Shown here in pieces: positions 1 to 8,447 of a stretch of DNA of 64,000 nucleotides. Location: positions 1,550,001 through 1,614,000 of the forward strand of contig NZ_LT670849.1 of NCBI RefSeq assembly GCF_900142985.1, read 5' to 3'. The stretch comes from Bradyrhizobium erythrophlei (GTDB taxonomy: Bacteria > Pseudomonadota > Alphaproteobacteria > Rhizobiales > Xanthobacteraceae). The notes below the pieces were generated by a model. It made no database searches. It was given only the letters and a program-made list of their open reading frames with translations, and was not told the DNA's origin. The translations under genes were made by a program, and so were the position numbers. Every line of letters starts with the position of its first letter. Position 1 is the first letter of the stretch.

Positions 1-67
1 TCGCTGCGGGCTGATCCGCTCCGAGCTAGGGAGAAGCGCCGTGTGGGCGCGCGCGGCTTGGGCCGCA

Positions 68-949
68 CTATTCAGTGTAATTATACTCTCGTCCGCCATG
101 CTGGACGAACTTGCTGGTTGTCTGTTCATATCGCCAGCAAGCGCTCGTTTTGTGCCCCTCACTGAACGGCCCGTCATAGTAGACGATGACTCGGAAGTAG
201 AGTTCATCAGGCGGTTTCAGGCTAACTGTCGCAATGCGATCGCCATAGATTTCGTCCTCCGACAGATCGACAATGATGTCTCCGCCAACAAGGTTGTCAG
301 GGCACATCTGGTTGACAGTGCGGACGTCGCCGGGTGGGAGAACGGGTGACGTGTAAAGCGGGTGTTCCGCTTCTACGCCTATCGGCGCATGAACTGCGCC
401 ATCTTGTCGGATAATAAATTCTGCCCCGACACTTTTTATCACTGCGGGCGTTTGGCCGTAGTTCGCAACCTTGTATTCGAGGATGGTCGTCGGGACCGTG
501 AATTGGTTCTTTTGCTTGGTTTCCAACCGAAATGCGCCGAAGACAAAGGCGTAGGGGCGCTGGACCTTTTCGAGCGAGTCACGCGCGATCCTAGCTTGTG
601 CCACCGTAGCCTTTGCGGATCGGCTGCTAGCCCGAGCTGCCACGGTTGCGTCGTCCATTCCCCGTCGCATGTACTTCAACTGGATGAAAAACATGAGGAC
701 TTGAACGCCGCCGACAAGCACAAGGCCGAAAGTAAAAAACCCGGAAGCGTCCTTCGTCAGCCAAGTAGACCCAGTGAGTTCGGCATCTGGGCTTTGGGAC
801 TTCTGACTATCGGAGGAGGCTTCGTGCTTGGGTATGGATTGGTTTGGATTGGGGGGCTGTCTTCCCCTCTCAAAAATCATTCCCATCGAAAAAACAGCGA
901 TGGTCAGGAAGCATCCTAAGAAAATCTCAGGCACTCGAAAATGCTGCAT
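68..949 (-). CDS. hypothetical two-TM membrane protein
   Basis: A 293-residue protein of unknown function. Residues about 7-25 and 70-90 are hydrophobic and read as two membrane helices separated by a polar Pro/Ser/Gln-rich loop. They are followed by a charged Ala/Arg/Ser helix (about 97-125) that could form a coiled coil and then a soluble C-terminal domain of about 165 residues beginning near a QRPYAFV motif. Proteins of this plan (short membrane anchor, helix, beta-rich domain) are frequent lone hypotheticals in Bradyrhizobium islands. The ATG at 949 has a G-rich stretch upstream that may serve as ribosome binding site. It is convergent with nothing visible to the left and no function can be assigned. 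Confidence 0.7.
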   Translation of the reverse strand: MQHFRVPEIFLGCFLTIAVFSMGMIFERGRQPPNPNQSIPKHEASSDSQKSQSPDAELTGSTWLTKDASGFFTFGLVLVGGVQVLMFFIQLKYMRRGMDDATVAARASSRSAKATVAQARIARDSLEKVQRPYAFVFGAFRLETKQKNQFTVPTTILEYKVANYGQTPAVIKSVGAEFIIRQDGAVHAPIGVEAEHPLYTSPVLPPGDVRTVNQMCPDNLVGGDIIVDLSEDEIYGDRIATVSLKPPDELYFRVIVYYDGPFSEGHKTSACWRYEQTTSKFVQHGGREYNYTE

Positions 950-1485
950 CTGCCCCCGCCGCCCTAAATCTCCTCCAATACTACCTTTTCAAGTTCTAGG
1001 GCCGCAACACGCCCTGTGGTTTTTACCACGTCATTTCGACCATGACTTACGCACACAAACGGCCCCGTATTTTAAGGGCTCGGCGATTTGTTCGTAACTC
1101 ACGAATATTGCACAGCGGGCCGCTGCGTCTTGCGACGGCCCCGCCAGAGTATGCCCTCTCTGGCGAGGCCATCACGCGATCGACCGGCAAGTACATCCGT
1201 CGCGCGGTCTCTCACTTAAAAAAACAACCCCGCAGTCTGCGAGGGCTGCGGGGTTGCTCTGACACCAACGGCGCGAAGACCCGATCACATCACTGATAGA
1301 CCTCGCGCTGCATCTTTGCCGTAACGCGCGGTCCATTGCAAACGAGAAGCGCAGTTAGAGGGGAACAGCCTGCGAGGGTAACAAGCCTTGTCCACACGTA
1401 GAAGTGCGCGCCGAAAAAAAATGGTGTAGAGCTAATCGCGACGCTCGACGACGCAGACCAACCCACCAACTGGAGACGTTCGAAA
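950..1485. other. intergenic region with a minus-strand terminator
   Basis: No strongly supported gene. It contains an 11-bp perfect hairpin (1225-1256) oriented as a terminator for leftward transcription, and a weak minus-strand ORF ending at 1290 (see the terminator entry and findings). The last 20 bases carry the ribosome binding site of the gene that starts at 1486. Confidence 0.5.
1213..1256 (-). terminator. rho-independent terminator, leftward
   Basis: CAACCCCGCAG (1225-1235) pairs perfectly with CTGCGGGGTTG (1246-1256) around a 10-base loop. On the minus strand the stem is followed by a T run (complement of the A run at about 1217-1224). No T run follows on the plus strand, so it should stop transcripts coming from the right on the minus strand, where no convincing gene is annotated. 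Confidence 0.75.
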
Positions 1486-2247
1486 ATGCCGATGTCTGAA
1501 GATGAACTCCTCGCCGCTGTGAGGGAAATTGCTGAGTCTTTAAAATCCGACCTGAGCGGAAGCATCGCCAAGCTTGATGAAAAGTGCAGCGCGCTCGCCG
1601 ACTCCGTCGCCAAGATGAAGGCCGACGCCATCGTCTCAAGCTCGATGGGCATGCAGGACGACATGCGCCGCGGCAAGCTTAAGGCCGATGACGATCGGAG
1701 AGATCCCGACAACTACGCTCAGGATGGCCGGGCCGGCCCGATGCTCACGGCAGCCGACGCAGTGGATCCTGCTGCGTTCGCCGTGTTGGCGTCGACGGTC
1801 GCGGACATGAAGATGCGGTCGTTGAGGACATCGGTTGATCGAAACGCCGTAGCTGACCTTCAGGCGAAAGCCGACGCCGTCATGCGTGTTCACGGCGATC
1901 GGGCCGAGCCCGCAATGCCTGGTGAAAGCGTCGTGGACTACAGCATCAGGCTCGCCCGGAAGATGCAGCCGTACTCGAAGACTTGGAAAGGCGTCGACCT
2001 CCAACTGATCGCTGCGGATCAAAAGGCGCTGGGCATCGCTCTCGATCAGATCAGACACGATGCGTATGCGGCCGGCGAGAGTGTCGAGGGCATGAAGCCG
2101 TTCATGCACCGCGAGATCGTCGAGCACGGGCCCGGCGGCCACAAGGTCACAAGGTTCATTGGCAGAGGTTCTATGTTCAAGCAGATGACGCGCCCGACGC
2201 GCAACGTCAGCTACATCGGCACGCGCGCCTCGCAACAGATCCGCTAA
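1486..2247 (+). CDS. phage-type hypothetical protein
   Basis: A 253-residue soluble protein not confidently assigned to a family. Residues about 5-50 are charged and helical (predicted coiled coil). The middle holds an acidic Asp-rich linker and the C-terminal third contains a basic HKVTRFIGRGSMFKQ stretch. Its position at the head of a run of same-strand genes that includes a tail fibre suggests a phage structural or accessory protein. A TGGAGA ribosome binding site lies about 10 bases before the ATG at 1486; a second ATG two codons later is possible. A strong hairpin follows the gene at 2265-2292. No signal peptide or membrane segment is visible. Confidence 0.65.
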   Translation: MPMSEDELLAAVREIAESLKSDLSGSIAKLDEKCSALADSVAKMKADAIVSSSMGMQDDMRRGKLKADDDRRDPDNYAQDGRAGPMLTAADAVDPAAFAVLASTVADMKMRSLRTSVDRNAVADLQAKADAVMRVHGDRAEPAMPGESVVDYSIRLARKMQPYSKTWKGVDLQLIAADQKALGIALDQIRHDAYAAGESVEGMKPFMHREIVEHGPGGHKVTRFIGRGSMFKQMTRPTRNVSYIGTRASQQIR

Positions 2248-2264
2248 ACGGGCTAGCAAAAGCT

Positions 2265-2292
2265 GGCCATCGGCGACGTGTCGCCGGTGGCC
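2265..2292 (+). terminator. hairpin after the gene at 1486-2247 (possible terminator)
   Basis: A 12-bp stem with one G-T pair (GGCCATCGGCGA against TCGCCGGTGGCC) and a CGTG loop. The downstream tract is only CT-rich, so termination may be weak or the hairpin may instead protect the mRNA end. Confidence 0.5.
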
Positions 2293-2319
2293 TCTGTCTC
2301 CTCAACATCAGATCGCGTC

Positions 2320-2424
2320 ATGTTCGCGCTCGTCTTCTTTATCGGAAGGCTGTTCGGTTTCGCCGAACGCTTCGCGCGCCGCGTCCGCTCGCGTCGACGA
2401 AGTAACACCTCGGGGCAACAATGA
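2320..2424 (+). CDS. possible 34-residue membrane peptide
   Basis: An ATG-initiated ORF of 35 codons whose TGA overlaps the ATG of the tail-fibre gene (ATGA at 2421-2424), the usual sign of translational coupling. The product begins MFALVFFIGRLFGFAERF, a hydrophobic segment, and ends in an Arg-rich tail, like many phage small membrane proteins. There is no good ribosome binding site, so this remains a candidate only. Confidence 0.3.
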   Translation: MFALVFFIGRLFGFAERFARRVRSRRRSNTSGQQ

Positions 2425-3710
2425 TTCTACTTTTCGCCAACAACGCAGTGAGCACGATCGCGAGCCCGCTCACGCCGACATCAGTTTCGGTGCAGGTTGC
2501 TCCCGGAACCGGCGCTCTGTTTCCGCAGCCTATTGTAGGCCAGCAGTTCTTTAAGCTGACATTCGTTGATGCGCTGACCGGTCTCGAAAACGAGATCGTT
2601 CATGTCACCCAAGTCGTGGGTGACGTATTCACGATCGTTCGCGGTCAGGAAGGCACACAGGCTCTTTCGTGGCTTGTCGGTGACGCCGCCAGGAACATGA
2701 CGACGGCTGGCACCCAATCTAATTTCATTCAGGTGCAGCAGGCTCAAGCGGGCGCGACCAACACCGCTGTCGACACCGGAACGCCGAATAGCTATGTCGC
2801 CGCGCTGTCGCCGGTTGTCACGACACGCATCTTCGGCTTGTTAGTGCGGATCAAGGCGGCTAACTCTAACACTGGCGCGAGCACGCTCAACATCGGAGCG
2901 GGTTCGTTCCCGATCACCAACCCTGATGGAAGTGCCCTTGGCGCGGGGGCTATCATCGCTGGCGGCTTCTTCGAAGTGGTCGACGACGGCGTTGAAAACT
3001 ACCAGCTCATATCTTCGTCTCAGCAGGCGCAATCGACTGCCGGAGCGGCGACCACGGGCGACATCAAATTCCGTCCGACCAGCGAATCCATCGCCGGCTG
3101 GATTGTCGCCAACGCCACCACGATCGGCAACACCGGCTCGAACGCGACGCAGCTTGCTGGTCCCACGGCAGCGAATCTATTCGCGTGGCACTGGAACAAT
3201 TTCTCGAACACACAGGCTCCGGTTTTTACCAGCGCTGGCGTTCCTACGACTCGCGGCGCGAACGCTGCGGCCGACTTCGCGGCGCTCAAGCAAATTGAGG
3301 TGCTCGATCTGCGCGGCACTGCGATGTACGGCATGGACACCATGGGAGCGGGAGCGACGACGCTTCTCTCCGGCGTCCCTGTCGTATCCGGCGCTGCCAA
3401 CTTGGCGGGCTCGATCCTCGGCGAAAACCTGCATGCTCTGATTAAGGCAGAGCTTGCCGCGCACAACCATGGCGGCGCGACCGGCGGCATGAGCGCGAAC
3501 GATCCTCATAGTCACACGGTGAACGCTTACAACAACGGAGGCGGAGCCGGCATCACTACCGGTGGCGTTGCTCAACCCATAACGCCGCAGACTCTTGGCA
3601 CTACGACTGCAAGCGTGGCCCACACCCATTCAATCTCCAACGATGGTAGCGGCGCTGCGCACAACAACGCGCAGCGCGGCATCGTCGGCTTCGTGTACAT
3701 CAAACTTTAG
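2421..3710 (+). CDS. phage tail fibre / tail-collar protein
   Basis: A 429-residue structural protein. The N-terminal 100 residues are beta-rich and low in charge. The C-terminal part (about 345-405) is Gly/Ala/His-rich with HNHGG, HSHT and HTHS motifs, and the protein ends in GIVGFVYIKL. His-x-His clusters before a short terminal strand are typical of tail-collar and T4 gp12-like receptor-binding tips, where the histidines bind metal ions. The ATG at 2421 is preceded by CGGGG and overlaps a possible small ORF. An AGGAG directly at its stop serves the next gene, so the two are probably co-transcribed. Assignment is by composition and motif pattern, not alignment. Confidence 0.7.
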   Translation: MILLFANNAVSTIASPLTPTSVSVQVAPGTGALFPQPIVGQQFFKLTFVDALTGLENEIVHVTQVVGDVFTIVRGQEGTQALSWLVGDAARNMTTAGTQSNFIQVQQAQAGATNTAVDTGTPNSYVAALSPVVTTRIFGLLVRIKAANSNTGASTLNIGAGSFPITNPDGSALGAGAIIAGGFFEVVDDGVENYQLISSSQQAQSTAGAATTGDIKFRPTSESIAGWIVANATTIGNTGSNATQLAGPTAANLFAWHWNNFSNTQAPVFTSAGVPTTRGANAAADFAALKQIEVLDLRGTAMYGMDTMGAGATTLLSGVPVVSGAANLAGSILGENLHALIKAELAAHNHGGATGGMSANDPHSHTVNAYNNGGGAGITTGGVAQPITPQTLGTTTASVAHTHSISNDGSGAAHNNAQRGIVGFVYIKL

Positions 3711-3722
3711 GAGTCGCTCGAC

Positions 3723-4445
3723 ATGACCAACAAGATCAACAAGTCCGCCATCGCTGCGGCAAAGATCGGCGACTTCGACGCTGCCGTTCAATCGCACATC
3801 AAGGAACTGACGGACTGGTCAGAGCGAGAAGCTGCGGTGAAGGCGCAGCCGCAGATTGGATCGCAGCCGAAGTGGGGCGACTTCGGGCATGAGAAGGATC
3901 AGGGTAAAGCCTACCTGACGGCAAACGAGAAATGGCAGAACGCGAACAAAGGGCGTCTTGCTCCCTACCCGCGCCCGACAGCTCACCCCTATGTCGAAGC
4001 GTCGGTGACAGAAGCCGACGGGAAATTCGTCGCAGACTTCGAGATCATCAACGATGATCCGACCGATGCGCAGGTGTTGCGCGACAAGAAGAACCAGCTC
4101 TTGGACAAGATCGCGTATGCGGAGAGGATGGCGATCGACGCCGTGCTTCCTCCGCTCGGGAAACGCCGCCTGTTCAATCTTCAGGAGGCCGACATCAACG
4201 CTGCTGATGCGGCGATGGCGCAGACGATCCATGAGCAAACGCCGGAATCTTCGCGCGCCACGCTCAACGTCATGGCCGAGGTCGAGAAGCGGCGCGATCC
4301 TCTGTCGACAAAGCATCTTCAGGAACAAGCCGCGTGCCGCGCCAAAGCGAATCAGATCATGCGCAACGCCGCACAGGCCATGAGCGAGGTTGAAGACTTG
4401 ACGCTCGACAACATCGATCACTATCAGATGCCGAACTTGGGCTAA
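3723..4445 (+). CDS. phage-associated hypothetical protein
   Basis: A 240-residue soluble protein of mostly charged and helical character. It has an AGGAG ribosome binding site at 3709-3713 overlapping the stop of the tail-fibre gene, so translation is probably coupled. Residues about 60-90 include a Pro/Tyr-rich turn region (APYPRPTAHPYVEA), and the rest is long amphipathic helix. Position after a tail fibre is where tail-fibre assembly or accessory proteins usually lie, but no diagnostic motif was recognised. Confidence 0.6.
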   Translation: MTNKINKSAIAAAKIGDFDAAVQSHIKELTDWSEREAAVKAQPQIGSQPKWGDFGHEKDQGKAYLTANEKWQNANKGRLAPYPRPTAHPYVEASVTEADGKFVADFEIINDDPTDAQVLRDKKNQLLDKIAYAERMAIDAVLPPLGKRRLFNLQEADINAADAAMAQTIHEQTPESSRATLNVMAEVEKRRDPLSTKHLQEQAACRAKANQIMRNAAQAMSEVEDLTLDNIDHYQMPNLG

Positions 4446-4483
4446 CGGCGCGCTGAAGAAAATAAGCCCGGAGTGCGCTTTCC

Positions 4484-5098
4484 GTGTTCGACAAGACGTG
4501 TGCGATTTGCGGCGGACCGTTCAAGGCGAGAACACGCGGCACAATGACCTGTTCGCCCAAGTGTACGAGCGTAAAGATCAGCAGGTCGCGACGGACGTGG
4601 GCGGAACGAACGATCGGCGACCCGCGATGGGATTTCTGGTCGGAGACCGACAACCGTTATTGCGACGTCGTCGCGCGGCTCAATGATGAGTGGCGCGTGA
4701 TTCGAACTCGCGATGAAATGTCATGGGCGCTTCAGCACCGATTGCCAGCGCCTACGTCTAACAGCGAAAGCCGCCGATCGCCCCGGATGAACCCCGGCAG
4801 GCCGCCCAAGGCGTTCGTGCCTTACAGCGACGCTTGGCGCGGAGTGAGCTACTTCACGACATCGGAAGCGCTTCGCCGCAGTGTGCGCGAGCGCGCGGGC
4901 AAGATTGATCCCCATGCCGTGTTCGCCTTGGCCGCGCTGCCGCCCTCGATCGGCGCGCCACGCAAGGCACCACGCCGCGAACCTGATGCAGCGGACCCGC
5001 TGGCGCGGCTGCATTGGACGCTCACCGCAAAGCCGCCGGCCGGAAACAGACGAACGGGCGAGGCCTCTGGGGCTCGGGAACAAGCCATCCAACGATGA
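4484..5098 (+). CDS. small zinc-finger-like phage protein
   Basis: A 204-residue protein starting at GTG 4484, with GGAG at 4470-4473 as ribosome binding site. The N-terminus holds Cys6-x2-Cys9-x13-Cys23-x3-Cys27, a zinc-ribbon-like arrangement followed by a basic RSRRTW stretch that could bind nucleic acid. The C-terminal half is Pro/Arg/Ala-rich and probably disordered. The stop overlaps the ATG of the next gene (ATGA at 5095-5098). The cysteines suggest a DNA-binding or packaging accessory role, which is inference. Confidence 0.6.
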   Translation: MFDKTCAICGGPFKARTRGTMTCSPKCTSVKISRSRRTWAERTIGDPRWDFWSETDNRYCDVVARLNDEWRVIRTRDEMSWALQHRLPAPTSNSESRRSPRMNPGRPPKAFVPYSDAWRGVSYFTTSEALRRSVRERAGKIDPHAVFALAALPPSIGAPRKAPRREPDAADPLARLHWTLTAKPPAGNRRTGEASGAREQAIQR

Positions 5099-5553
5099 CC
5101 GACGCCACAGCAAATGCGCCGCCTGCAAAAAGCAGGGCCAATGCCGGCCAATTCGTGAAGGGCCGCAGTGCAAATCCGGGCGGCAAGAAGCCGGGCACCA
5201 AAAACCGCCGTACCGTCCTTGCCGAAAAGATGCTGGCCAACATCGACGTGCCCGGCATTCTGGCCAAGATGGAGCGGCAGGCCAAGAAGGGCGACCACGC
5301 TGCGGCCAAGCTGATCCTCGATAGAACGGTTCCGATCCGACGCGGTTGCCCTATCGCTATCAAGCTTCCTCCGATCGCCAACGCGTCCGACTGCGTTGCC
5401 GCTATGGGCGTCGTGATTGCCAAGCTGGCGAGCGGTACCCTGTCGACGATCGAAGCGGCCGAGTTGTCGAACGTCATAGACGCGGAGCGCAAATCAATCG
5501 AGCTGCTCGACGTCGAGCGCCGGCTCGCAACACTAGAGGAAAAATTCAAATGA
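5095..5553 (+). CDS. DUF5681-type phage-associated protein
   Basis: A 152-residue protein. The start at ATG 5095 is chosen because it overlaps the preceding stop by four bases (ATGA); an in-frame ATG at 5014 would overlap 85 bases. Residues about 15-45 (GQFVKGRSANPGGKKPG) match the Lys/Gly-rich signature of DUF5681, a small domain often found near terminase and other packaging genes in alphaproteobacterial prophages. The C-terminus (about 105-150) is a helical region ending in LLDVERRLATLEEKF, a likely coiled coil. Function unknown; the context points to phage DNA packaging or morphogenesis. Confidence 0.65.
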   Translation: MTDATANAPPAKSRANAGQFVKGRSANPGGKKPGTKNRRTVLAEKMLANIDVPGILAKMERQAKKGDHAAAKLILDRTVPIRRGCPIAIKLPPIANASDCVAAMGVVIAKLASGTLSTIEAAELSNVIDAERKSIELLDVERRLATLEEKFK

Positions 5554-5930
5554 GCAGCGAACTGGAGAAACGCATGGAAAAACTGGAACGCCTTCTCAAT
5601 GCCGAACGGCCGGCGGGCATGATCGGCGGCGAGTTTCTCGCTGTGTTGGTGTACGGCGGACTCACACCTCTACCGGTTGTCGCGAGCGATGACACCGGGC
5701 GCGAGTGGATAAGGGCCGCCGGAGAATCGGTCGAAGACTTCGCCCAGCGGGCTGCGAGCGAATCACGCGCGGCCGGGGCGCGGCTGTGCACCATCGGCGG
5801 CATGGGCTCTGGGACACCCTCGCAAAATGAAGCGCTTAGCGCGGCATGGGACGAATACTTGCTGACCGGATATCCCGATGTGCCGCCGGTGACGCATCCG
5901 GGGCCGGCGCGATCGCAGCTTGCCGACTGA
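5550..5930 (+). CDS. hypothetical protein coupled to the DUF5681 gene
   Basis: A 126-residue protein starting at ATG 5550, which overlaps the stop of the upstream gene in an ATGA. The first 20 residues (SSELEKRMEKLERLL) form a probable coiled coil echoing the coiled-coil end of the preceding protein, so the two may interact. The rest is a compact acidic domain with a WIRAAGESVEDFAQRA helix. Not recognised. A small ORF follows after ten bases. Confidence 0.6.
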   Translation: MSSELEKRMEKLERLLNAERPAGMIGGEFLAVLVYGGLTPLPVVASDDTGREWIRAAGESVEDFAQRAASESRAAGARLCTIGGMGSGTPSQNEALSAAWDEYLLTGYPDVPPVTHPGPARSQLAD

Positions 5931-5940
5931 GAGGCGCGCC

Positions 5941-6060
5941 ATGCGAAAGAAACGCGAAACCGAGGAGCCGAAACACCGATTTCACGACATCGGCGCGCCG
6001 ATCGCTGAAGCCGATTTCCGGCCGGGCGTCCATACGATATTTCCGATCGGCGCGGGTTGA
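5941..6060 (+). CDS. 39-residue hypothetical peptide
   Basis: A 40-codon ORF from ATG 5941 to TGA 6058-6060, ten bases after the upstream stop, with GAGG near 5930. The product starts with a basic MRKKRETEEPKHR stretch and ends in a hydrophobic FPIGAG. It may be a genuine last gene of the phage-like run; size makes this uncertain. Confidence 0.35.
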   Translation: MRKKRETEEPKHRFHDIGAPIAEADFRPGVHTIFPIGAG

Positions 6061-6264
6061 CGGCCTAAACCAAGCAAAACGCACCAGCGAGGCTCGCAAG
6101 CGGTCTACAGGGTGGACATCCAGACCATTCCCAGCACTTGGGCGGCCTCCTTTCCGGCCGTCAGTGCAGAAATCAAGAATTTCGCTGCGGGCGCCAAGTC
6201 CGTTTCTTATCGCATAACGGACTCAACTCGGACATCGCGCCATGTCCGTTTCGTGCCATTTGCA
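6061..6264. other. gap between phage-like genes and the sulfatase
   Basis: An open plus-strand frame from GTG 6112 reads about 40 protein-like residues (DIQTIPSTWAASFPAVSAEI) before running into antisense of the sulfatase, so a truncated gene may end here. No terminator with a T run was seen. Confidence 0.25.
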
Positions 6265-7986
6265 TCAGTCATTGTGGGCCTTGGCGGCGTTTATTGCCAT
6301 TTCGACCTTCTCCTTCAGGTCGCCAACGGAAAAGCTCGCACCCGCCTGCATCGGAGGATATTCGACAAAGCTCGGTATGTGCTTCGCGATCACCTGCGCC
6401 GAGATTTGGTACCGCCACATTTCGTGCTTGAAGGAATCCCAGTAGGCGACCGAACCTTCGGCGAAGCCGTTGTTCGGCCAATTCATGCGCTCGAACGGGT
6501 CGTGCCGAAGGTTGGTCAGTTTCGGCATGTTGGGGTGAACGACATTGCCGACCCAGCCCTTCGGCTGTTCGATGAACTGGAACTTGTAGTTGTCTACTCG
6601 CAAGGCGCCCAGTTTGGTCTGAGCGAAGTACCACACCTCGTGCCGATTGGAGGGCCCTTTACCGGTGATCAAGTCGGTCTGGTCATATCCATCGAGATGA
6701 ACCTTGTAGGTCCGATCGCCCATCTGTTTGCCCTTGAGCAACTCATCCTTGATGTTGGGGTTGCCAGCTGCTGCCACCAAGGTCGGGAACCAGTCGAGAC
6801 CCGACATGATGCCGTTCGAGACCGAGCCAGGTTTCACGCGGCCCGGCCAGCGAACGAGGCAAGGAACGCGGAACGAACCTTCGGTGACCTCGCCCTTGCC
6901 ACCAGCGAACGGCGTGGTGCCGCCATCGGGCCAAGTGTAGAGTTCGGCACCATTGTCGGTGGTAAAGATAACGATGGTATCTTGTTCGAGGCCGTTGTCC
7001 TTCAGCCAGCCGAGGACGACACCAATGTTGTCATCCATCTGCTTCAGTGCGGCCTCTTCCATGCCGAAACCTGTCTCGATGTTCTGGGTTGCTTCGTATT
7101 TGGGCGACAAGTGGGTGTTGACGTGCGCCCGCGTGGGATTCATCCACACGAAAAATGGCTTGTTGTCTTTTTTGGCCTTGTCCATGAACGCAATGGTGGA
7201 CGCGCTGATCACCTCGTCGAACGTGGTCATGTCGTATTTGATGCCGGCTACCGGGTCGGGAGGCAACGGCCCCTCGTCCACGATCTTCTGCTTGCCGACC
7301 TTGCCCCAGCGAGGCTCGACGGTCGGATCGTCAACATCCGTCGCCCAGCTATGGATCAGGTTGCGCGGACCGACCGTGCCTTTCCATTCTGGAGGATAGG
7401 TGCGATTGAACGGATCCTCCATCGCGTTCAAGTGATAGAGGTAGCCGAAGTATTCGTCGAAGCCGTGCATCGTCGGCAGAAATTCATTGCGGTCACCGAG
7501 GTGGTTTTTGCCGAACTGCCCGGTGGCGTAGCCCATGGACTTGAGGGCGGTGGCAATTGTCGGCGCTTCCGCAGGCATCCCCAGTGCCGAGCCCGCCTGA
7601 CCGACCGTGGTCATTCCGGTGCGGATCGGCAACTCGCCGGTGATGAAATTCGCACGGCCGGCCGTGCAGCTTGCTTCAGCGTAATAGTCGGTGAATCGCA
7701 TGCCCTCGGTTGCGAGTTTGTCGAGGTTTGGCGTCGCGTTGAGCATCAGCCCTTGGTGATACGAACCGAGATTGGTCCAGCCTATGTCGTCGCCCATGAT
7801 CACGACGATGTTGGGCCGCCGGCCGCTTGGCGGTGCCGGTTGGGCCTGCGCGGATGCCGTAATCCCGGTGTTCGACAGCACCGATGCAGCCAATAGCGAA
7901 CTGCCACTCAACAACAGATCGCGGCGCTTCAGGCCTCCGTTCGGGCTGCGATCATCGGGCATTCCATGCTTTTGGTCCTTGCTCAT
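6265..7986 (-). CDS. Tat-exported S1-family arylsulfatase
   Basis: A 573-residue sulfatase predicted to hydrolyse organic sulfate esters in the periplasm. A twin-arginine signal (KRRDLLLSGSSLLAA, about residues 20-35) ends near an AQA site. The metal-binding GDDIGW motif begins at about 65. The active-site signature Cys107-Thr-Ala-Gly-Arg111 is the C-x-A-x-R form, whose Cys is normally converted to formylglycine; a separate maturase is needed and none is seen here. GKNHLGD and TTDNGAE supply further conserved active-site residues. The start ATG at 7986 has an AAGGAGAAGGAG tract just upstream. It stands alone inside the mobile region, between phage-type genes and a resolvase, so it may be island cargo for sulfur scavenging (inference). 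Confidence 0.88.
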   Translation of the reverse strand: MSKDQKHGMPDDRSPNGGLKRRDLLLSGSSLLAASVLSNTGITASAQAQPAPPSGRRPNIVVIMGDDIGWTNLGSYHQGLMLNATPNLDKLATEGMRFTDYYAEASCTAGRANFITGELPIRTGMTTVGQAGSALGMPAEAPTIATALKSMGYATGQFGKNHLGDRNEFLPTMHGFDEYFGYLYHLNAMEDPFNRTYPPEWKGTVGPRNLIHSWATDVDDPTVEPRWGKVGKQKIVDEGPLPPDPVAGIKYDMTTFDEVISASTIAFMDKAKKDNKPFFVWMNPTRAHVNTHLSPKYEATQNIETGFGMEEAALKQMDDNIGVVLGWLKDNGLEQDTIVIFTTDNGAELYTWPDGGTTPFAGGKGEVTEGSFRVPCLVRWPGRVKPGSVSNGIMSGLDWFPTLVAAAGNPNIKDELLKGKQMGDRTYKVHLDGYDQTDLITGKGPSNRHEVWYFAQTKLGALRVDNYKFQFIEQPKGWVGNVVHPNMPKLTNLRHDPFERMNWPNNGFAEGSVAYWDSFKHEMWRYQISAQVIAKHIPSFVEYPPMQAGASFSVGDLKEKVEMAINAAKAHND

Positions 7987-8447
7987 AAAGCGCTCCTTCT
8001 CCTTGAGGGACGCAACAAAATGCGACCTTACTTGTGGATGGGATCGACCGGTTCAGCACAGTGCGTGGCCAAGAGCGGCAATGCGGGGGCCACGGGGATT
8101 TTCCGTGTAATGCAAACCCTTCGGCGCTTCGCCTTCGTGTTCGGGCGAGTAAGCGGAGGGGTACCAGTAGGAGGGGAGCTTACACCTTTTTCCGACCGGG
8201 GGTTGTGCAACTCGGTCGCAGGGCAGACCCTTTACGGTTCGCCATAGGGCGACTTCGGGCTTCCGTGCGATGACCGTTGTGGGTCAAACTGAGAAGTGGC
8301 GCTGCGGTTCTTGAGAGTCCGTTCCACCCCTCAGAACGGACATCGAGCGGCCGGTGCGAAAATCAAAACTTTTGCACTGAAAAATTGACGCTGAAATCCC
8401 TCAGCTTATTGTGTGCGGAAGTTGTGCACAAAAGTGGGGAACGGACC
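7987..8447. other. intergenic region between sulfatase and resolvase
   Basis: No gene supported. It should contain the divergent promoters. An 8-bp perfect inverted repeat (GTCCGTTC 8317-8324, GAACGGAC 8334-8341) lies about 107-131 bases before the resolvase start and could be a recombination or regulatory site. The frame upstream of the resolvase stays open back to 8277 but lacks family similarity. Confidence 0.4.

Noticed and set aside
41..349. Plus-strand frame opposite the membrane protein gene
   Set aside because: It lies entirely against the minus-strand gene at 68-949 and has no ribosome binding site or family pattern.
6112..7896. Plus-strand frame of 594 codons across the sulfatase
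   Set aside because: It is the antisense shadow of the sulfatase on the minus strand, which has all family motifs. Only the first 40 residues, upstream of the sulfatase, could be real.
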